Of a DNA stretch of 64,000 bases, positions 21,684 through 32,500 are shown in pieces. How positions within the stretch are numbered: the first letter of the stretch is position 1; every line of letters begins with the position of its first letter. The notes beneath the pieces are model-generated. The model was not told where the DNA came from and searched no databases. It worked only from the letters and a program-made list of their open reading frames with translations. The translations under genes were made by a program, and so were the position numbers. This DNA is from Siphonodentalium dalli (taxonomy: Eukaryota; Mollusca; Scaphopoda; Gadilida; Siphonodentaliidae): contig CP136069.1 in the NCBI GenBank assembly GCA_032622095.1, positions 38,788,194-38,852,193 on the forward strand. The letters are read 5' to 3'.

Positions 21684-22642
21684 CTGAAAGGGAGACCAGA
21701 TTTTAACACCACATCTCAGATGAAATGCATTGAGATAATTTCTTGGCAATTTGTTTATTGTATCTCATATGAAAATTACAGAGTAAAGGTTTCCCTCTCA
21801 AACACTGACATGTTACCATAATTCTTTCCCGGACACTTGCTATCACCAATATTTGTATTAAAGGTGCTCGATCACTTTCCGGCCACCAATTAGGTTTCAA
21901 CCAATACTCAAATCGATGATTCTGATATAGCAAATTTATATAACATACAATCGAGTAGTTGACGAATAATAGCAACTTACCAGTTGATGTGTCAATTTGA
22001 ATTGAATTGCGCAAAGAAACCACAACAACCACGAGTGGACTAAATAATTAACCAAGAAATGCCACCATGGTATGCATGACTCTTGTGTAACGTTCCATGA
22101 TAGCTGTAAGCCAGGTTTTTACTTTTATCTGGAAGCTGTAATTCTTCCAATTATTGACATATAATATGGGGGTATATTGGATTTGTTCTAGCCATCATTC
22201 CGTCTGCCTGCCTTATCGGATTCCATTTAATTGTTTCTATATGAAATATTCATTGACAAGTAGTTCCCTTTTAAATGTTAAGATAATAAGTTCAACAAAC
22301 GACCAACAACACATTTCCCCCACCAATGAATATGAATACTTCTGTACTTGTATTATATTTTCGTATGTCTGTTTCTATTATCTGTACAACCCTCCAATTG
22401 AACACTAGACCTGTCCAATGTATACATTTATAACTGAATGGGATAGCCCATTCAGTATGGAAAGGGTTAAGTTTGGTATGTACTACACCGGAATGCTTTA
22501 ACATGAAATTCCAATTCGAATTTTACATAATTTAGTTGGACACTAAAGCCTTATCAGCGCAACTCGTTTGGACATAGACTCCAAGTCGTCAATTTCACAT
22601 CATGTTACCGCCAATCCACCACAATAACTTTTAGCAACTTGC
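21684..22642 (-). other. Intron B-C, GC-AG type
   Basis: Starts gcaagttgct, the same donor sequence as intron C-D, and ends ctccctttcag. About 700 bp are recognisably homologous to intron C-D. Confidence 0.65.
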
Positions 22643-22873
22643 CTTTGACACAGTATGCGCAACAGTACTGATCACATAACCATGGATATTGGTCATAGTT
22701 GTAAGTCGGGCATAGCGATGTATAATCTTCACATGATGATTCTGTAACGGGTGGTGTCGTTGATGATGGTGGTACTGTAGTTGAAGATGGTGCGGCTGTT
22801 GAAGTTGTGATAGTCGACGACTCTGTAACTGGTGATACTGTAGTTGAGGATGGCGTGGCAGTTATTGGAACGC
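22643..22873 (-). CDS. Mucin-like gene, exon B (Thr/Ser linker + six-Cys module)
   Basis: Acceptor aaacaattccag, donor GTCAAAG|gcaagt (GC donor). 231 bp, 77 codons, phase 1-1. The linker is mixed rather than homopolymeric (VPITATPSSTTVSP and similar), so it is the least microsatellite-like and best evidence that these linkers are real coding sequence. The module reads C-x6-C-x11-C-x3-CC-x2-C with PTYNYDQYPWLC, nearly identical to exon C. The two exons are recent duplicates. Confidence 0.8.
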
Positions 22874-23506
22874 CTGGAATTGTTTTTTGAATATTACTAC
22901 AATGCGGCCATATGTGAAAGCCCCACTCACAAATTTAAATTGACCAAAAGGATCAACTGTTGGAAAGGTCATACCTGCCATAATTAGTGAGGAATTCCAG
23001 ACCAAAATAAATAGGTTGAAATTATTCTGATAGTTAGACTTTCCAATCTGTGTTTACTTTTAGTGTTAATTTTGTTGTTTTAGAGCAAAATTCGAATATT
23101 ATTGTACTTTCAGTATTTTTTTATTTTACATTGAAATGGTCATCAATTCCCACAATGACAGAATACAGCCTCGGAAAATGTTCCGGACGCATACACGGAC
23201 ACACGGACGAAGGTCATCACTAAAAAATGTCGGGGGACAGTAATATTTAATTATACAGATGGCCGAATGAATATATCTGCTCGAATGCAGTATACAATCT
23301 GTTCCATCCGGAAATGTTCAGACGATAAAAAAAACAACATACCCCCAATAGAAATTCATCATTACTTGTGTTATCTTATTGTGTGTCTGTCGTCTGATCT
23401 TATTATCCGAACTTTCCTCCAAATGAATCAAGACCATTCCAATGTTCACTTTTATAAGTGAATGTGAGAATCCATTCAGAATAGTAATGGTTAAACTAGC
23501 ACTTAC
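22874..23506 (-). other. Intron A-B
   Basis: GT-AG intron. Around 22950-23050 it carries words of the hAT-like family ('caactgttggaaaggtcata'). Its 5' part ('tgaatgtgagaatccattca') is homologous to stretches inside introns B-C and C-D. Confidence 0.55.
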
Positions 23507-23789
23507 CATACCTACACGTCCTGCAGCATACTGGACAGAAGGAAGCCATGTCAATCAGGCCATAATACGTCGGACACCATGTTCCGATATCAATGCAATA
23601 CTCATCTGGAATACTGGGCGTGAAGATCGTTGTCGTCGTTGTTGTTGTTGTTGTTGTTGTTGTTGTTGGTGTTGTTGTCGTCGTCGTCGTCGTTGTTGTT
23701 GGTGTTGTTGTTGTTGTTGTCGTTGTTGTTGGTCGTGGTGTTGTCATCGTTGTTGTTGTTCGTGTTGTTGCCGTTGTTGTTGCTGGTAA

Positions 23790-23823
<34 letters not shown>

Positions 23824-26086
23824 GTTGTTGTTGGTGGTGTTGTTGCCGTTGTTGTTGTCGGCGGTGTTGTTGTTATTGTCGTCGTTGTTGTTGTTAGTGG
23901 TGGTGTTGTCGTCGTTGTTGTTGGTGGTGGTGTTGTTGTTGTTGTTGCCGTAGTCGTTGTTGTTGCTGGTGTCGTTGTCGTTGTTGTTGTTGGTGTTGTT
24001 GTTGTTGTCGTCGTTGTTGTTGTTGTCGGTGGTGTTGTTGACGTCGTCGTTGCTGGTGGTGGTGTTGTTGTTGTCGACGTCGTTATTGTTGTTGTTGGTC
24101 GTGGTGTCGTCGTCGTCGTTGTTGTTGGTGGTGTTGTTGTTGTTGTTGTTGTCGTCGTCGTTGTTGTTGGTGGTGGTGGTGTTGTCGTCTTTGTTGTTGG
24201 TGGTGGTGTTGTTGTCGTCGTTGTTGTTGTTAGTGGTGTTGTTGTTGTCGCCGTCGTCGTCGTTGTTGTTGGTGTTGTTGTCGTCGTCGTCGTTGTTGTT
24301 GTTGTTGTTGTTGGTGGTGTTGTTATTGTTGTTGTCGTCGTTGTTGTTGTTGGTGGCGTTGTCGTTGTTGTTGTCGTCGTTGTTGGTGGTGCTGTCGTTG
24401 TTGTTGTTGTTGTTGTCGTCGTCGTCGTTGTTGTTGTTGTTGTTGTTGTCGTCGTTGTTGTTGTTGGTGGTGGTGGTGTTGTTGCTGTTGTCGTTGTTGT
24501 TGTTGGTGTTGTTGTTGGCGTTGTTGTTGTTGATGGTGTTGTTATCGTCGTTGTTGTTGTAGTTGTTTGTGTCGTTGTTGATGTTGTTGTTGTTGTCGTG
24601 GTTGTTGTTGGTGGTGGTGTTGTTGCTGTTGTTGTTGTTGTTGTTGGTGGTGTTGTTGTTGTCGTCGTTGTCGTTGTCGTTGTTGGTGGTGTTGTTGTCG
24701 TTGTTGTTGTTGTTGTTGGTGGTGGTGTTGTTGTCGTCGTTGTTGTTGGTGGTGGTGTTGTTGTTGTTGTTGATATCGTCGTTGTTGTTGGTGGTGGTGT
24801 TGTTGTCGTCGTTGTTGTTGTCGTTGTCGGTGGTGTTGTTGTTGTCGTCGTTGTTGTCGTTGTTGGTGGTGTTGTTGTCGGCGTCGTTGTTGTTGGTGGT
24901 GGTGTTGTTGTTGTTGTCGTCGTCGTTGTTGTTGTCGATGTTGGTGGTGTTGTTGTTGTTGGTGGTTGTGGTGTTGTTGCTGTTGCCGTCGTTGTTGTTG
25001 TTGGTGTTGTTGTTGTCGTCGTTGTTGTTGTTGTTGTTGTTGTTGTTGTTGCCGTCGTTGGTGTTGTTGTTAGTGGTGGTGTTGTTGCTGTTGTCGTCGT
25101 CGTTGTTGTTGTCGTTGTTGGTGGTGTTGTTGTTGGTGGTGGTGGTGTTGTTGCTGTTGTCGTCGTTGTTGTTGGTGGTGGTTTTGTTGTTGTTGTCGTC
25201 GTTGTTGTTGTTGTTGTTGTGGTTGTTGCCGTCGTTATTGTTGTTAGTGGTGGTGTTGTTGCTGTTGTCGTCGTTGTTGTTGGTGGTGTTGTTGTTGTTG
25301 TCGTCGTTGTTGTTATTTGTGGTGGTGTTGTTGTTGTTGTCGTCGTCGTTGTTGTTGTCGTTGTTGGTGGTGCTGTTGTTGTTGGTGGTGGTGGTGTTGT
25401 TGCTGTTGCCGTCGTTGTTGTTGTTGGTGTTGTTGTTGTTGTCGTCGTCGGTGTTGTTGTTGCTGTTGTTGGTGTTGTTGTTGTTGTTGTTGCCGTCGTT
25501 GGTGTTGTTGTTAGTGGTGGTGTTGTTGCTGTTGTCGTCGTCGTCGTTGTTGTTGTCGTTGTTGGTGGTGTTGTTGTTGTTGGTGGTGGTGGTGGTGTTG
25601 TTGCTGTTGTCGTCGTTGTTGTTGTTGGTGGTTTTGTTGTTGTTGTCGTCGTTGTTGTTGTTGTTGTTGTGGTTGTTGCCGTCGTTGTTGTTGTTAGTGG
25701 TGGTGTTGTTGCTGTTGTCGTCGTTGTTGTTGGTGGTGTTGTTGTTGTCGTCGTTGTTGTTGTTTGTGGTGGTGTTGTTGTTGTTGTTGTCGTTGTTGTT
25801 GTTGGTGGTGGTGTTGTTGTTGTTGTCGTCGTCGTTGTTGTTGGTGGTGTTGTCGTCGTCGTCGTTGTTGTCGTTGTTGGTGTTGTTGTTGTTGTTGTTG
25901 TCGTTGTTGTTGTTGTTGGTGGTGGTGTTGTTGCTGTTGTCGTTGTTGTTGTTGGTGGTGTTGTTGTTGTTGTCGTTGTTGGTGGTGTTGTTGTTGTCGT
26001 CGTCGCTGTTGTTGTTGCTGGTGGTGTAGTCGTCGTTGTTGTTGTTGGTGGTGGTGTTGTTGTTGTCGTCGTTGTTGTTGACATTA
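23507..26086 (-). CDS. Mucin-like gene, exon A (giant Thr/Pro tract + six-Cys module)
   Basis: The minus strand reads ATG TCA, then about 815 residues made almost only of Thr and Pro with occasional Ala, Ser, Leu, Lys, Ile, Gln and Arg, then a C-terminal module with spacing C-x6-C-x12-C-x2-CC-x2-C (including DIGTWCPTYYGL and FCPVCC). The donor TATG|gtaagt is strong. The 5' boundary is weaker: a possible acceptor attgaag ends at 26087, giving exactly 2580 bp (860 codons) and phase 1-1 like the other exons; alternatively the ATG at 26082-26084 starts translation, but no signal peptide follows it. The open frame alone proves nothing, because GTT/GTC/GGT-type DNA is open in several frames; the cysteine module, donor and matching phase are the evidence. 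Probably a secreted, heavily O-glycosylated mucin-like protein. Confidence 0.7.
23640..26080. repeat. GTT/GTC/GGT trinucleotide tract with higher-order repeat
   Basis: About 2.4 kb of imperfect trinucleotide repeat encoding the Thr/Pro tract. A higher-order unit of 450 bp is visible: the rare word ggttttgttgttg recurs at 25180 and 25630 in matching context, as do 'ttagtggtggtgttgttgct' blocks. Confidence 0.85.
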
Positions 26087-26250
26087 CTTCAATACAAAAC
26101 GTTTTTTTTTTAGGTTTTGTGATCAGATCTGGTCGTAACGACGTGTTCTATAGCTACGGCTATCTTACAATTAGAAATGTTTATTACCATCACCTAAATA
26201 GTACATAGGTACAGAGATACAAGCTTTGTCAACGACATAGTCCAATACAT
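26087..26250. other. Region upstream of exon A, no exon found
   Basis: A T run lies at 26102-26111. No signal-peptide exon can be recognised here or up to 28 kb. Confidence 0.4.
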
Positions 26251-26440
26251 CCAGGGGGTCGGAAAAAATTTCCAGGCACGTATGATCATTTAAATTTTTT
26301 CCGGCCACAGGGGACCCACCCACCCAATTTCTTCCGTTTCTGGCCTTTTTTTCCAGGCAATTTTGGACACCCACCCTTTTTTTTCCGTTTCAGGAAGTTT
26401 TTTCCGGTCAGTTTTGGACACCCATCCCCCTTAAATTTGA
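26251..26440. repeat. Repeat with 'tttccaggca / ggacacccaccc' words
   Basis: Three degenerate units of about 55 bp (ttttccgg/ccag ... ggacacccaccc). The first part ('ggaaaaaatttccaggcacg') is the inverse of 27695-27720, where it adjoins a C run. Family unknown. Confidence 0.6.
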
Positions 26441-26763
26441 GAAAAATTATCAATTGAGCAACCAAATAGCTGATTATCCTGCATTATCATAATTTATTGC
26501 GCTATATTTGAATAGAACAGTGCATAATGAGATAACTATACTATTTGAATTTATCATATGTGTCATTAATCAAGAAATGTGTCAACATAATCACATTTCT
26601 AGGGATATATAGGCAGAGTGCAAAGGTTTTTATTAACATTCATTTTCATAATATATAGTCACATGATCTAGTCACATAATCACATTTGAGTATTCTACAG
26701 AATACATGGTACCGGTACAACAAATTTCAGATTATTTGATATTTTGATATTTGCTATGTGATA
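26441..26763. other. Intergenic, no feature seen
   Basis: AT-rich. Confidence 0.4.
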
Positions 26764-26902
26764 TACAGTAATGCCCTAATTAATCGACTCCATAACCACA
26801 GCAGAATAATGGGTAATTTAATTTTAATTTCCGACTAAATCCTGAAAAATTACCCATTATTCTGCTGTGGTTATGGAGTCGTTTAATTAGGGCATTACTG
26901 TA
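26764..26902. mobile_element. Mariner-like MITE, 139 bp, complete
   Basis: TA-flanked CAGTAATGCCCTAATTAA end and its inverse enclose an almost perfect hairpin with arms 'accacagcagaataatggg' and complement. TA duplication and a CAGT start suit Tc1/mariner. Relatives: 44-132 and the array at 55799-56277. Confidence 0.8.
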
Positions 26903-27620
26903 TTGCTGGAATCAAATTGTTTATCAAAACATGTGGAAATACAACTGTTCATCCCAGTTCATCCCAGTTTGAAGAATAATGCTAATACCAAACATAACCA
27001 TGATATACATGTGTGACTCTTCTTGGGGCATCTCAGAAACCAGAACTGAGGAAACATGTTATAGCGTGTAATGGCAGGCTGGTAGCCACTGCCTGAAGTA
27101 ATAGGCTTCGTAATAATTGGGAATAATATGGATGGATAGCCCAATTTCACTTCTTTTTTGCTCACGATATCAGTGACGATAAAATCTTCGTTACTGTGAT
27201 TAACATTACAAGCTGATCCACATTAACATGGAAAACAATGTGAAATTGTTCAAGCTGGCCCGGCTGGCCTTCAATTTATTTGTTAAGATTTTGTTTTACG
27301 TTGTCAAAAGTCTATTTTATTCCATTATTTATTATATCTTTATTTCCAAGTCACATATGGTCAAGTGTGCTTTCATTTTATTGCTTATTTTCAGCTGAGT
27401 TCTGCATAGTTAATCTTATTTTGCTGTATCAGTAGATGGAATCCTGATTAAATTTTATTTTTCCATAGCGCAGTGTCTAGTTCTATCAAGTTGAATTTGG
27501 GTTATTGTTGGCCATTGTGCAACTGATCCAACTTCTGATAACCTCTATATGTAGTATAGCATTAGTATTAACTATATATGACCTCTTTCTGTTCAAAACA
27601 CATCAAAATAAGACTCAATA
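26903..27620. other. Intergenic, no feature seen
   Basis: No gene or repeat supported. Confidence 0.4.
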
Positions 27621-27760
27621 GCAGGAATGGAGAAAAAAATTTGGCATATGGAAAAAACTGTTTTTTGGACCCAAGAGACACCCACCCACCCCATCATACG
27701 TGCCTGGAAAAAATTTCCGACCCCCCCCCCCCCCCTGATACACCTGCATTTGTTTTTACA
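27621..27760. repeat. Inverted copy of the 26.25-kb repeat
   Basis: 'cgtgcctggaaaaaatttcc' is the complement of 26263-26282; it is followed by a run of 16 C and preceded by 'gacacccacccacccc'. Confidence 0.6.
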
Positions 27761-27831
27761 TTTAAAACTGCATGTCTCGAGACAGCAACAGGATCCAACA
27801 ACTTTTATTAAAGAGAATTTGGTCACGTGAC

Positions 27832-28005
27832 ATTAGACACATTTCGCAATGAACAATGAACGGCGACAGATAATTATTACGAATAGCTATATAGAAGACA
27901 ACGAGTCCGTTTGTGAAACATTCGTACACACATTCTAGTGACGTATTATACCCTATTCTTAATAATTATCCGTCATCGTTCATTTTGCGAAAGGTGTCTA
28001 ATCAT
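27832..28005. mobile_element. Hairpin MITE, 174 bp
   Basis: The left arm 'attagacacatttcgcaa' and right arm (complement 'attagacacctttcgcaa') continue through 'cggcgacagataattatta' and its partner, about 55 bp per arm. No internal coding sequence. Confidence 0.75.
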
Positions 28006-28152
28006 ACACAATCGCACGATTGGCAAAATGTTATTTTATATATTACACCACGCGTCAACAAATAAACAAGAAAACCAATGTCAGAAATGGTAACGCGCTC
28101 AAGATCATATATTATACGGACTGGCTAGATTGCCGTATACGGCACTTTAGCC
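28006..28152. other. Left flank of the tandem array
   Basis: Contains the palindrome gccgtatacggc just before unit 1, a shorter form of the palindrome inside each unit. A 62-codon frame here is not supported. Confidence 0.4.
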
Positions 28153-29596
28153 GAACCGCCAAAGTGCCGTATATACGGTACTTTAGCCAAACTGCTAAAG
28201 TGCAGTAGATCTATGCGCTGCTTGCATGACGTCATTTGTCACGTCAAATGCGCGCGTTCCTCGCAACAATAGCAGCGCTCGAGTGCTGATTTATTCAACG
28301 CCGATTCCACGGGCACATGTATGCTCTATGGAATTGTCATTGTCATTCTTATATATTAATTAAAGGCAATGACTCTTGATGGCGAAAACATTTGCGTTAG
28401 TTTATCGCCGATTGCTGCGTCCCGAAACGAGATGTAAATATTTACAATTAAGCGTAGTTCAGACGATGATTTCTATGGTGTGGGATGTAGAATAAGGTAA
28501 CCAGATTTCTATTATTTAAAAGTCTGTTGCTTACGAAGTAATGTTACGGATGGCAGATTATCCGGAATGCAAAAATACCAATTGTCGATGTCGAGTAATT
28601 TTTGGATAGTTTTCAAGCAAATGTATCAAACAAATGACATATTATATGCATACTAGTCCCACATACTCATTAAATCATTGTATAGTCACTATATAGTCAG
28701 TGAGTAGCTTGAGTTTACGCCAAGTATCAACATAATTTTGTACACAATCATGTGTGCCACGTTTTGCCCAATCCACTATCCGTGAATTATTTTGATTACG
28801 TCTTGTACACTGAAATTCGTTATTTTATTTATGGCTCTAGCCATAAAATAAATTGATATCAAATTATTAACTTTGAACCGCCAAAGTGCCGTATATACGG
28901 TACTTTAGCCAAACTGCTAAAGTACCGTAGATCTATGCGCTGCTTGCATGACGTCATTTGTCACGTCAAATGCGCGCGTTCCTCCCAACAATAGCAGCGC
29001 TCGAGTGCTGATTTATTCAACGCCGATTCCACGGGCACATGTATGCTCTATGGAATTGTCATTGTCATTCTTATATATTAATTAAAGGCAATGACTCTTG
29101 ATGGCGAAAACATTTGCGTTAGTTTATCGCCGATTGCTGCGTCCCGAAACGAGATGTAAATATTTACAATTAAGCGTAGTTCAGACGATGATTTCTATGG
29201 TGTGGGATGTAGAATAAGGTAACCAGATTTCTATTATTTAAAAGTCTGTTGCTTACGAAGTAATGTTACGGATGGCAGATTATCCGGAATGCAAAAATAC
29301 CAATTGTCGATGTCGAGTAATTTTTGGATAGTTTTCAAGCAAATGTATCAAACAAATGACATATTATATGCATACTAGTCCCACATACTCATTAAATCAT
29401 TGTATAGTCACTATATAGTCAGTGAGTAGCTTGAGTTTACGCCAAGTATCAACATAATTTTGTACACAATCATGTGTGCCACGTTTTGCCCAATCCACTA
29501 TCCGTGAATTATTTTGATTACGTCTTGTACACTGAAATTCGTGATTTTATTTATGGCTCTAGCCATAAAATAAATTGATATCAAATTATTAACTTT
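28153..29596 (+). repeat. Tandem array, short units 1-2 (722 bp each)
   Basis: Unit starts at 28153 and 28875. They are colinear with the long units but lack a 456-bp block: the join gtgggatgtagaataagg replaces gtgggaatgtcg ... gagttgtagaataagg. Unit 1 is the most diverged at its hairpin (aaagtgcagtag instead of aaagtaccgtag). Confidence 0.95.
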
Positions 29597-32500
29597 GAAC
29601 CGCCAAAGTGCCGTATATACGGTACTTTAGCCAAACTGCTAAAGTACCGTAGATCTATGCGCTGCTTGCATGACGTCATTTGTCACGTCAAATGCTCGCG
29701 TTCCTCCCAACAATAGCAGCGCTCGAGTGCTGATTTATTCAACGCCGATTCCACGGGCACATGTATGCTCTATGGAATTGTCATTGTCATTTTTATTTAT
29801 TAATTAAATGCAATGACTCTTGATGGCGAAAACATTTGCGTTAGTTTATCGCCGATTGCTGCGTCCCGAAACGAGATGTAAATATTTACAATTAAGCGTA
29901 GTTCAGACGATGATTTCTATGGTGTGGGAATGTCGATTTCTTTGATTTTTTAGGCGATGTTAGTATAATGCTACCTTCACACAGTTGGCACAGCGCCTGG
30001 GTATTAACTTGCAGTTCAACGCACCGAACAAGTCTATAATATGTCTTTAAGTTCAATAGAATTTATCGAAACAGGGATTGATTATCTCTGAGCACAAAGT
30101 TGGATATCTTTTAATTGAATTCCTCTTAACAGAAATTCAATGAAAGTCAAATTATTTAATATATATATTCATATAAAATAAGCATTTACCCAGATTTGTT
30201 TAAAAAACCACGGATATTATATAGTTTCGTTTCAAATATGGCAATAGAAAGTACACAACAACGCATAGCCGTGTAATTGAAACGTATCCAAAACCGACCA
30301 CGGAAAAATTCCTAAGTCATCCGATATTTCACCATCTTTGAATCCTTAAAGGGATACTGTACCCAAATGTTGTTGATGAATGAGTTGTAGAATAAGGTAA
30401 CCAGATTTCTATTATTTAAAAGTCTGTTGCTTACGAAGTAATGTTACGGATGGCAGATTATCCGGAATGCAAAAATACCAATTGTCGATGTCGAGTAATT
30501 TTTGGACAGTTTTCAAGCAAATGTATCAAATAAATGATATATTATATGCATACTAGTCCCACATACTCATTAAATCATTGTATAGTCACTATATAGTCAG
30601 TGAGTGGCTTGAGTTTACGCCAAGTATCAACATAATTTTGTACACAATCATGTGTGCCACGTTTTGCCCAATCCACTATCCGTGAATTATTTTGATTACG
30701 TCTTGTACACTAAAATTCGTTATTTTATTTATGGCTCTAGCCATAAAATAAATTGATATCAAATTATTAACTTTGAACCGCCAAAGTGCCGTATATACGG
30801 TACTTTAGCCAAACTGCTAAAGTACCGTAGATCTACGCGCTGCTTGCATGACGTCATTTGTCACGTCAAATGCGCGCGTTCCTCCCAACAATAGCAGCGC
30901 TCGAGCGCTGATTTATTCAACGCCGATTCCACGGGCACATGTATGCTCTATGGAATTGTCATTGTCATTCTTATATATTAATTAAAGGCAATGACTCTTG
31001 ATGGCGAAAACATTTGCGTTAGTTTATCGCCGATTGCTGCGTCCCGAAACGAGATGTAAATATTTACAATTAAGCGTAGTTCAGACGATGATTTCTATGG
31101 TGTGGGAATGTCGATTTCTTTGATTTTTTCGGCGATGTTAGTATAATGCTACATTCACACAGTTGGCACAGCGCCTGGGTACTAACTTGCAGTTCAACGC
31201 ACCCGAACAAGTCTATAATATGTCTTTAAGTTCAATAGAATTTATCGAAACAGGGATTGATTATATCTGAGCACAAAGTTGGATATCTTTTAATTGAATT
31301 CCTCTTAACAGAAATTCAATGAAAGTCAAATTATTTAATATATATATTCATATAAAATAAGCATTTACCTAGATTTGTTTAAAAAACCACGGATATTATA
31401 TAGTTTCGTTTCAAATATGGCAATAGAAAGTACACAACAACGCATAGCCGTGTAATTGAAACGTATCCAAAACCGACCACGGAAAAATTCCTAAGTCATC
31501 CGATATTTCACCATCTTTGAATCCATAAAGGGATACTGTACCCAAATGTTGTTGATGAATGAGTTGTAGAATAAGGTAACCAGATTTCTATTATTTAAAA
31601 GTCTGTTGCTTACGAAGTAATGTTACGGATGGCAGATGATTATCCGGAATGCAAATATACCAATTGTCGATGTCGAGTAATTTTTGGACAGTTTTCAAGC
31701 AAATGTATCAAATAAATGATATATTATATGCATACTAGTCCCACATACTCATTAAATCATTGTATAGTCACTATATTGTCAGTGAGTGGCTTGAGTTTAC
31801 GCCAAGTATCAACATAATTTTGTACACAATCATGTGTGCCACGTTTTGCCCAATCCACTATCCGTGAATTATTTTGATTACGTCTTGTACACTGAAATTC
31901 GTTATTTTATTTATGGCTCTAGCCATAAAATAAATTGATATCAAATTATTAACTTTGAACCGCCAAAGTGCCGTATATACGGTACTTTAGCCAAACTGCT
32001 AAAGTACCGTAGATCTATGCGCTGCTTGCATGACGTCATTTGTCACGTCAAATGCGCGCGTTCCTCCCAACAATAGCAGCGCTCGAGTGCTGATTTATTC
32101 AACGCCGATTCCACGGGCACATGTATGCTCTATGGAATTGTCATTGTCATTCTTATATATTAATTAAAGGCAATGACTCTTGATGGCGAAAACATTTGCG
32201 TTAGTTTATCGCCGATTGCTGCGTCCCGAAACGAGATGTAAATATTTACAATTAAGCGTAGTTCAGACGATGATTTCTATGGTGTGGGAATGTCGATTTC
32301 TTTGATTTTTTCGGCGATGTTAGTATAATGCTACATTCACACAGTTGGCACAGCGCCTGGGTACTAACTTGCAGTTCAACGCACCGAACAAGTCTATAAT
32401 ATGTCTTTAAGTTCAATAGAATTTATCGAAACAGGGATTGATTATATCTGAGCACAAAGTTGGATATCTTTTAATTGAATTCCTCTTAACAGAAATTCAA

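Noticed and set aside
23593-26208. Plus-strand frame of 871 codons (Val/Gly-rich) and the Leu/Ser and Cys/Arg/Trp frames in the same tract
   Set aside because: They are the reverse or shifted readings of a trinucleotide repeat, which is open in several frames. Only the minus-strand Thr/Pro frame leads into a cysteine module with a proper donor.
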